A stretch of 18,336 nucleotides of DNA from Chloroflexota bacterium (lineage in GTDB: Bacteria > Chloroflexota > Limnocylindria > Limnocylindrales > CSP1-4): contig JADGQG010000013.1 in the NCBI GenBank assembly GCA_017882025.1, forward strand, positions 1-18,336, read 5' to 3'. How positions within the stretch are numbered: the stretch's first letter is position 1; each line of letters starts with the position of its first letter. The notes under the pieces are model-generated. The model was not told the origin of the DNA. It did not search any database and saw nothing but the letters and a program-made list of their open reading frames with translations. A program made the position numbers and the translations under genes. This document shows, piece after piece, positions 13,742 to 18,336 of the stretch.

Positions 13742-14524
13742 ATGTCCACGACCGGCCGCTGGGCCGCTGCCGCCACGCTCACCCTGGCCGCCAACGGTGA
13801 GCGCCGCGCCGAGATCGCCCAGCTGCCCGCCGGGCTGCCGGACGTCGAGACGCTCTTCACCTTCATGCGAGACGCGGAACTGCGCTTCGAGACACTCCGC
13901 CTGCGCCTCGAGGAGCGGACATGGGTGGCGCGCGACGAGGCGGTCCGGTTCCACGAGCTGCTGCTCCAGCACCCCGGGCGCGTGCGCGTCACGACGATTC
14001 GTCCGGAGGACAGCACACTGACGAATCACGACGTCTGGCTCTCCGACGGCGAGATGATCCGAACCTACCGGGCCGGCCACCGGCTGGGCACCTTCCGGCC
14101 GTGGCGGCCCCCGGTGGCCGGGTTGGACGGCCGCGACCTCCCGGGAATCTCGCGGGCATACCACCCCCGCACCAGCCTCCCGCCGAACTCGCTCGTGGAG
14201 ATGGTCGTGCACCCGGCCGGCTACTGCCAGAACGTCCTCGCCACGGGCGCCTGCCGGATCGTCGGCTCGGAGCTCGTCGCCGGCCGGGAGGCCGTGGTCC
14301 TCGAGTCCCTCCACCCGCGGACGATCGAGATGGCCGGCGACCGGCCGGAGCATCGCCTCGTGCTCGCGGTCGATCGCGAGACAGGGGTCATCGCACGTCT
14401 CGAGGAGCGCTACGGCGACATCCCCAGCTGCCTGGTCACGGCGACGGAGCTCGCACCCGACGCCTCGATCCCCGACAGTGCCTTCACCCTCGCGACCCCC
14501 GCGTCGGCGGCGATGATCTACTGA
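13742..14524 (+). CDS. Conserved hypothetical protein, possibly LolA/RseB-like fold
   Basis: A 260-residue protein that I do not recognise with certainty. It has no membrane helix and no clear signal peptide; the opening GRWAAAATLTLAANG is only mildly hydrophobic. The centre alternates beta-prone strands (FHELLLQHPGRVRVTTI, HDVWLSDGEMIRTY) with SLVEMVVHPAGYCQNV and ends in GREAVVLE, HRLVLAVDRETGVIARLEE. The run 'sample the modified residue, strand, DGE, strand, VDRETGVI' recalls the half-barrel of LolA/MucB-RseB-type proteins. That resemblance is from memory of the pattern and is weak. Two cysteines (C at the AGYCQ and GACRI motifs) may pair. It is divergent from the hydrolase and convergent with the NUDIX gene. 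No partner lipoprotein or sigma factor is next to it. Confidence 0.65.
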   Translation: MSTTGRWAAAATLTLAANGERRAEIAQLPAGLPDVETLFTFMRDAELRFETLRLRLEERTWVARDEAVRFHELLLQHPGRVRVTTIRPEDSTLTNHDVWLSDGEMIRTYRAGHRLGTFRPWRPPVAGLDGRDLPGISRAYHPRTSLPPNSLVEMVVHPAGYCQNVLATGACRIVGSELVAGREAVVLESLHPRTIEMAGDRPEHRLVLAVDRETGVIARLEERYGDIPSCLVTATELAPDASIPDSAFTLATPASAAMIY

Positions 14525-14535
14525 TCCGGAGGACC

Positions 14536-14549
14536 CCGTCGCGCGACGG
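14536..14549. terminator. Short palindromic hairpin between convergent genes
   Basis: CCGTCG and CGACGG form a 6-bp stem around CG in the 31-base gap between two convergent stops. It may serve both sides, but the loop is too tight for a confident terminator and there is no T-run. Confidence 0.25.
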
Positions 14550-14555
14550 CGTGGC

Positions 14556-15209
14556 TCAGAGGCCGGGCGGCTCCAGGTCGGGCCGAACGCGTCGGACCCA
14601 GTCGTGCAGCGCCCATTCACTCGTCCGGAACGCGATCTCCGGCCAGGGGATGGCGTCGGGGCGGAACGGCCGAACCTCCAGCGCCTCGGCGGTCCGGGCG
14701 ATAGCGCCACCCACGATGCGGGCCTCGAACGCGATGACCACGACGGCCGCCTCGGGGCGCGTATAGAGGCCGACGATCGCGCCCGGCTCCACGAGCAGGC
14801 CGGTCTCCTCCAGCGTCTCGCGGATCGCGCCGGCCTCCACCGTCTCGTCGATCTCCATGAAGCCGCCCGGCTGCGCCCAGAGGCCGCGGCCCGGCTCGGT
14901 CCCGCGGCGCAGGAGCATCACCTCGCCCGCGTCGGTGACCGGCAGGCAGGTGACCACGAGGCGCGGGTTGACGTAGGCGACATAGCCGCACGCGTCACAG
15001 GCCAGGCGCTCGCGGTCCTCCCCGGGCGGCATCCCGAGGTGAAGCGCAGCGCCGCATCGCGAGCAGTGGTTGAGCGTGGCCGCGAGCCACGCCGGGACGC
15101 CGCGGCCGGCGCCCACGTCCACCGTCGGCTGCGGGAGGCTCGCGTCGTCGATCGAACGAAGGTCGGAGAGGCCGACCGGGGTCGGGGGCTGGCGCGTCCC
15201 GTGGCTCAT
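14556..15209 (-). CDS. NUDIX hydrolase with N-terminal zinc ribbon
   Basis: A 217-residue protein. Residues 49-74 hold CSRCG and CDACG, a four-Cys zinc ribbon as in NudC-type NADH pyrophosphatases. The Nudix box spans about 116-138 and is complete (Gly, five residues, Glu, seven residues, REtLEETGL), giving the magnesium-binding glutamates. WAQPGGFMEIDETVEAGA leads into it. The C-terminal FRPDAIPWPEIAF motif is usual in this small group. It lacks the SQPWPFPQS motif of NudC, so NADH specificity is not supported; ADP-ribose or another nucleoside diphosphate is equally possible. The first 40 residues are unstructured. The ATG at 15209 overlaps the previous stop as ATGA, the last step of a four-gene chain. 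Confidence 0.9.
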   Translation of the reverse strand: MSHGTRQPPTPVGLSDLRSIDDASLPQPTVDVGAGRGVPAWLAATLNHCSRCGAALHLGMPPGEDRERLACDACGYVAYVNPRLVVTCLPVTDAGEVMLLRRGTEPGRGLWAQPGGFMEIDETVEAGAIRETLEETGLLVEPGAIVGLYTRPEAAVVVIAFEARIVGGAIARTAEALEVRPFRPDAIPWPEIAFRTSEWALHDWVRRVRPDLEPPGL

Positions 15210-15616
15210 GCGGTCACGACCAGCCACGCGGCGGCAAGCAGGAGTGCGTAGAGGATCACGCCCACGGCAACCCAGGCCAGCCGGAAGCGGCCCTTCGTGA
15301 TGTCCACGGGCATCCAGGCCCAGGCCGAACGCCAGATCCGGACAATCGCATCCGCGTTCGCGATCGCGAGGAGCGGTGCTGCGACGAGGACGCAGAACTT
15401 GATGAGCGGGCTTCCGAGCGCCACGCCCATCTCCAGGGCCGTGATGGCCACCGTCCCGAGGACGAGCGCAGGGGCAGAGAGCAGCACGTAGTGCTTCTGG
15501 AGCGGCGTGGGCCTCGCCTCCGGGACGCTTCTCGGCGGCAGCGCGGCGAGGGATGCCGGGACGCCGGACGGCGCAGCCGGGAGTCCCGCCGGCTGGAGTC
15601 CCGGATCGACGGTCAC
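15206..15616 (-). CDS. Small three-helix membrane protein, function unknown
   Basis: A 136-residue protein with a Pro/Ala-rich N-terminal region of about 40 residues and three hydrophobic segments: YVLLSAPALVLGTVAITAL, then LIKFCVLVAAPLLAIANADA, then LAWVAVGVILYALLLAAAWL. A charged stretch with WAWMPVDITKGRFR separates the second and third. The GTG at 15616 overlaps the purE stop as GTGA, with GGAG eight bases upstream; its own stop overlaps the NUDIX start. I do not recognise a family. Its position says only that it is made together with PurE and the NUDIX hydrolase. Confidence 0.75.
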   Translation of the reverse strand: MTVDPGLQPAGLPAAPSGVPASLAALPPRSVPEARPTPLQKHYVLLSAPALVLGTVAITALEMGVALGSPLIKFCVLVAAPLLAIANADAIVRIWRSAWAWMPVDITKGRFRLAWVAVGVILYALLLAAAWLVVTA

Positions 15617-16125
15617 GCCAACGGCTCCGCGTTGCTCTCATCGTCGAGGACGCCCGCCGTCTGCGCGGCGCGGTACTTGGCCAGCCGCGCCGCGAGCGCC
15701 TCGTCGGAGAGCGCGAGGATCGCGGCGGCCAGCAGCGCCGCGTTCTCCGCGTTCCCGATCGCGACGGTCGCGACGGGGATCCCGCGGGGCATCTGGACCA
15801 TCGAGAGGAGCGAGTCCAGGCCGCCCAGGTGCTGGGTCGGGATCGGCACGCCGATCACCGGCAGCTGGGTCTTGGCGGCGAGCATCCCGGGCAGACCAGC
15901 AGCCCCGCCAGCCCCGGCCACGATGACCCGGATCCCCCGCCTCGCTGCCGTCTCCGCATAGCGGAAGAGGTAGTCCGGCGTACGGTGGGCCGAGACCACC
16001 CGAAGCTCGCACGGCACCTCGAGCTGATCGAGGAGCGCCTGCGCCTTCTCCAGGATCGGGAAGTCGCTCCGACTTCCACCCACGATCCCGACACGCGGCC
16101 CGTTTGCGACACCAGCTGCGGTCAT
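15613..16125 (-). CDS. purE: 5-(carboxyamino)imidazole ribonucleotide mutase
   Basis: A 170-residue PurE (PF00731) that moves the carboxyl group of N5-CAIR to C4 to give CAIR in de novo purine synthesis. Seen: IVGGSRSDFP at 14-23 binding the phosphate, VVSAHRTPDY at 44-52 with catalytic His47, AGAGGAAGLPGMLAA, then PVIGVPIPTQHLGG and SLLSMVQMPRGIPVATVAIG, all at normal spacing. The octameric bacterial class I form is the best fit. Its usual partner purK, the N5-CAIR synthase, is not next to it; isocitrate dehydrogenase is upstream instead. The ATG at 16125 is nine bases after the icd stop with AGAGGAG just upstream. Confidence 0.95.
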   Translation of the reverse strand: MTAAGVANGPRVGIVGGSRSDFPILEKAQALLDQLEVPCELRVVSAHRTPDYLFRYAETAARRGIRVIVAGAGGAAGLPGMLAAKTQLPVIGVPIPTQHLGGLDSLLSMVQMPRGIPVATVAIGNAENAALLAAAILALSDEALAARLAKYRAAQTAGVLDDESNAEPLA

Positions 16126-16134
16126 GCTGCTCCT

Positions 16135-17613
16135 CTACTGACCCTGCGCCTTCGTGTAGCCCGGCTCACCGGCGAACACGTGGAGCTTCTCGATGTGCGT
16201 CCAGGCGAACCGTTCGCCGACGCGCGACACGAGGCTGGTGATCTCGGCGTCCGAGACCGCGGCGCCGTCCTCCCGTGCGACGAAGCGCGCGCGCAGGAGG
16301 CCAACGCTGTCCGGTGCGAGCCCGGTGGCCGGGTAGACCATCGTCCCCCGGCTCGAGATCATCTCCAGCCTGAGCACGTCCCCGGCAAGGCGTTCCAGGA
16401 TCGCGCCCGCGGCGTCGGCCGGCTCCCACGTCTCGAGGAAGAGGTCGACCCCGACGGTGGTTCGCGGAACGGCGGCGGACACCGCGGCACCGTACGACCA
16501 ATGGGGCCGCGGCGTCGCCTTGCCCGACGGTCGCTCCGATCCGCTGCGCGGCGGCACGGTCGACGGCTGGCGGCCGAGGTTCGCGATGATCGCGTCCGTG
16601 AAGCCGGTCGTGGAGGCGGCCCGTTCGACATCGCCGCCGGTCTGGCGGGCCAGGTCCTGGGTGACCGCCTTCCCTTCCTCCAGTGTCACGAGGACCGCGT
16701 CCTCGATCCGGTCCGCAACGTCCGACTCGTGAAGATGACGGAGCATCATCAGCGAGCTGAGGACCAGCGCGGTCGGGTTGATGACGTCTTTGCCAGCGTA
16801 CTTGGGCGCCGAGCCGTGGACCGCCTCGAAGATCGCGACGTCGTCGCCGTAGTTCCCGGACGGCGCAAAGCCCAGCCCGCCGACCAGCCCCGACGCCAGG
16901 TCGCTGATGATGTCGCCGTTGAGGTTCGTGGTCACCACGACGTCGAACTGGGCCGGGTTCTTGGCCATCTGGTGGGCCACGTTGTCGATGATGAGGTGCT
17001 CGGCGACGATCTCCGGGTACTCGGCGGAGAGCTCCTCGAAGACCCGTTTGAAGAGGCCCTCGGTGAGCTTCATGATGTTCGCCTTGGTGGCGCAGGTGAC
17101 TTTGCGGCGCCCCTCGCGGCGGGCCAGCTCGAACGCGTAGCGGATGATCTTCTCGCTGCCCTTGCGGCTGATGACCTTCAGGCACTGCGCCACGTCCGGC
17201 GTCTGCATGTGCTCGATGCCGGCGTACAGGTCCTCGACGTTCTCGCGGACGATGATCATGTCGACGCCCTCGCCCGCGTAGCGGGTGGGGACACCGGGCA
17301 ACTCGTGCGCCGGCCGGACGTTCGCGTAGGTCTCGAACAGCTTGCGGAGCGTGACGTTCGCGCTCTTCTCGCCGAACCCGACCGGCGTCTCGAGGGGACC
17401 CTTGAGGACCACGTGGGTCCGCGCGATCGAGTCGCGGGTCGCCTGCGGCACGCCGGAGGTGTCGCCGCGCTTGAATACCTCGGCGCCGGCCTCGGCGATC
17501 TCCCAGTCGATAGCGACGCCGGCCGCCGCGATGATCCGCTGCGCGGATCGAACCACTTCCGGGCCGACCCCGTCGCCGGGGATGACGGTGACGCGGTGGG
17601 TCTGACCTGGCAT
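16135..17613 (-). CDS. icd: NADP-dependent isocitrate dehydrogenase, long form
   Basis: A 492-residue enzyme of the TCA cycle that oxidises and decarboxylates isocitrate. The core (1-350) has VIPGDGVGPEV, KSANVTLRKLFETYANVRP with the isocitrate-binding Ser84 and Arg residues, VRENVEDLYAG with Tyr130, CATKANIMK with the catalytic Lys, and NGDIISDLASGLVGGLG with metal-binding Asp234 and Asp238. HGSAPKYAGKDVINP has the Lys-Tyr pair that marks NADP use rather than NAD. Residues 351-492 form a C-terminal extension as in the Thermus and Rickettsia long-type enzymes, beginning in a Pro/Ser-rich linker. The ATG at 17613 has AGGAG about nine bases upstream. It heads a four-gene run with purE, a membrane protein and a NUDIX hydrolase. 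Confidence 0.93.
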   Translation of the reverse strand: MPGQTHRVTVIPGDGVGPEVVRSAQRIIAAAGVAIDWEIAEAGAEVFKRGDTSGVPQATRDSIARTHVVLKGPLETPVGFGEKSANVTLRKLFETYANVRPAHELPGVPTRYAGEGVDMIIVRENVEDLYAGIEHMQTPDVAQCLKVISRKGSEKIIRYAFELARREGRRKVTCATKANIMKLTEGLFKRVFEELSAEYPEIVAEHLIIDNVAHQMAKNPAQFDVVVTTNLNGDIISDLASGLVGGLGFAPSGNYGDDVAIFEAVHGSAPKYAGKDVINPTALVLSSLMMLRHLHESDVADRIEDAVLVTLEEGKAVTQDLARQTGGDVERAASTTGFTDAIIANLGRQPSTVPPRSGSERPSGKATPRPHWSYGAAVSAAVPRTTVGVDLFLETWEPADAAGAILERLAGDVLRLEMISSRGTMVYPATGLAPDSVGLLRARFVAREDGAAVSDAEITSLVSRVGERFAWTHIEKLHVFAGEPGYTKAQGQ

Positions 17614-18069
17614 TGGGACGGGTCTCCTGTGCGGGATCTGGGCGCGGTGCGGCGGCTGGTGCGGCGTGTCGCTGGTGCGAAGAATCGCCTGGGCGACGTA
17701 TCGCGGATTCTGCCCCATCGCAGGATCGCGCGGGAATGCCGCGAGCCGCGGACTGGCGACGGCGCAGCGGACGCGCACCGGGCCACGGGCGGGGCCGCGC
17801 GCCGGGCCGACAGGCGCAAGAACGGCGCCGTCTCGAGGGCACCTCAGCTTCCGACGAGCGGCGCGGCGCGTGCCCGGACGGCGGCGTGGTGCGCGTGCCA
17901 CGCCTCCCAGGTGACCTCCGCCCAGCGGCGCACGGCCTCCGGAACAGCCGCCGGATCGGTGACAGCGGCGACATCCAGCGCTTCGGAGTCTCAGCTCCGC
18001 GCCACCCGAAAGCACCGCTCTTGCCGCCTGGAGCTGGGCCTCGCGACAATCCTTGCGCAGCCGGCGCAG
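17614..18069. other. Long divergent spacer between icd and the sensor kinase
   Basis: About 456 bases without a convincing gene. The part next to icd holds its AGGAG ribosome site and probably its promoter, though no clear -35/-10 pair was found. The upper part carries a start-less open frame described separately. No tRNA, repeat array or riboswitch was recognised. Confidence 0.4.
17844..17990 (-). pseudogene. Possible decayed or frameshifted reading frame
   Basis: From 17990 to TGA at 17844 the minus strand encodes a natural-looking protein end (LDVAAVTDPAAVPEA, then VRRWAEVTWEAWHAHHAAV) with G/C third positions. It has no ATG, and GTG occurs only late. Directly upstream a TGA closes the same frame, but the neighbouring frame from about 18070 reads plausibly (LLRRLRKDCREAQLQAARAV). 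A one-base change near 17991-18010 would join the two into a frame of about 70 residues. It could be a degraded gene or a sequence error. No family recognised. Confidence 0.28.
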
Positions 18070-18075
18070 TAGTCT
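18070..18075 (+). promoter_or_regulatory. -10 box (TAGTCT) for leaderless sensor-kinase transcript
   Basis: TAGTCT fits TANNNT and ends seven bases before GTG 18083. No ribosome site precedes that start. Confidence 0.45.
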
Positions 18076-18082
18076 TGCGGGC

Positions 18083-18336
18083 GTGGACCCGCTCCGCGCC
18101 CGCACCCTGCTGAGAACGACGGTGATCGGCGTCGCTGCGCTCGGCAGCGCGACCGCGATCATGGCCCTTCTCCAGAATGGCCTCGGCGTCCCTAACCCGT
18201 CGGCGGTCTACATTCTTGCGGTGGCGGTGGTGGCCCTCGTCGGCGGCCGCGTGGCCGTGCTGCTGGCGGCCGTCGCCTCCTTCCTCCTCTACGACCTTTT
18301 CTTCGTCGACCCGCGCTTCACGTTCACCGCCAGCGA
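18083..18336 (+). CDS. DUF4118/KdpD-type membrane sensor, N-terminal part (probable histidine kinase)
   Basis: The first 84 residues are visible and the window ends inside the gene. They hold three closely spaced hydrophobic segments: TVIGVAALGSATAIMALL, AVYILAVAVVALVGG and VAVLLAAVASFLLYDLFF, ending FVDPRFTFTA. PNPSAVYILAV and the YDLFFVDPRFTF ending are the hallmarks of the DUF4118 membrane domain (PF13493), found in KdpD and in related histidine kinases. The cytoplasmic Usp/KdpD domain that precedes this region in true KdpD is missing, so it is more likely a DUF4118-(PAS/GAF)-histidine kinase than KdpD itself. The kinase domain lies beyond the window and cannot be confirmed. Confidence 0.8.
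   Translation, partial: MDPLRARTLLRTTVIGVAALGSATAIMALLQNGLGVPNPSAVYILAVAVVALVGGRVAVLLAAVASFLLYDLFFVDPRFTFTAS

Noticed and set aside
15553..18072. Plus-strand open frame of 839 codons
   Set aside because: It is antisense to purE and icd, which have clear catalytic motifs; its His/Asp/Arg/Val-rich product is a shadow.
17614..18162. N-terminal extension of the icd frame giving 675 residues
   Set aside because: The extension is Arg/Pro-rich with no family likeness, and the ATG at 17613 has a good ribosome site and fits the family start.
1..18336. tRNA, rRNA, CRISPR array, insertion sequence or prophage genes
   Set aside because: No tRNA T-loop in context, no regular spacer-repeat pattern, and no transposase or integrase motif was found on either strand.

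Overview
This is a GC-rich (about 70% by eye) bacterial chromosomal segment. It is densely packed with ordinary single-copy genes and has no insertion sequence, prophage, CRISPR array or RNA gene that I can see. The protein mix (GT87-type and other GT-C membrane glycosyltransferases, an LPG-synthase-like flippase-fold protein, a long-form NADP isocitrate dehydrogenase, a DUF4118 sensor kinase) and the use of leaderless starts fit a high-GC Chloroflexota lineage (Limnocylindria/Ellin6529-like). Actinomycetota cannot be excluded. This assignment is inference only.

Layout. 1-621 (+): the 3' end of a glycine-betaine/choline-type ABC substrate-binding protein, closed by a hairpin at 664-689. 790-2630 (-): a family 2 glycosyltransferase followed by an LPG-synthase-TM-type membrane protein. 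2687-7341 (+): a sulfite-oxidase-like molybdoenzyme, a LigB/DODA-type dioxygenase, a GT-C-like membrane protein and a GT87 protein; the last three have overlapping or nearly overlapping ends. 7453-10326 (-): thiolase, overlapping undecaprenyl diphosphate synthase (uppS), then an A-type Fe-S carrier with its own promoter, and a start-less open frame directly after it. 10543-11199 (+): a macrodomain protein whose tail overlaps the convergent neighbour. 11103-13629 (-): alpha/beta hydrolase, enoyl-CoA hydratase, DUF1444 protein. 13742-14524 (+): a divergently transcribed protein of uncertain family. 14556-17613 (-): a tight four-gene run of isocitrate dehydrogenase, purE, a small membrane protein and a zinc-ribbon NUDIX hydrolase. 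17614-18082: a long spacer with a possible decayed reading frame. 18083-18336 (+): the start of a KdpD/DUF4118-type sensor kinase.

How the genes fit together. A polyprenyl-linked glycan theme recurs: UppS makes the lipid carrier, the GT2 resembles polyprenyl-phosphate-sugar synthases, GT87/GT-C proteins use such lipid donors, and the LPG-synthase-TM protein lies beside the GT2. Thiolase and enoyl-CoA hydratase point to acyl-CoA or aromatic-acid degradation, but they lie in different transcription units.

The most useful observation is regulatory. Five probable first genes (2630, 4295, 10326, 13742, 18083) have no Shine-Dalgarno sequence but carry a TANNNT -10 box exactly 6 or 7 bases before the start codon, the geometry of leaderless mRNAs. 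Internal genes instead use start/stop overlaps or a Shine-Dalgarno sequence. A 13-bp direct repeat covers both -35 regions of the divergent promoter at 13656-13734, where the hydrolase also has a six-codon leader ORF with an ATGA overlap. I found no clearly new multi-gene system.
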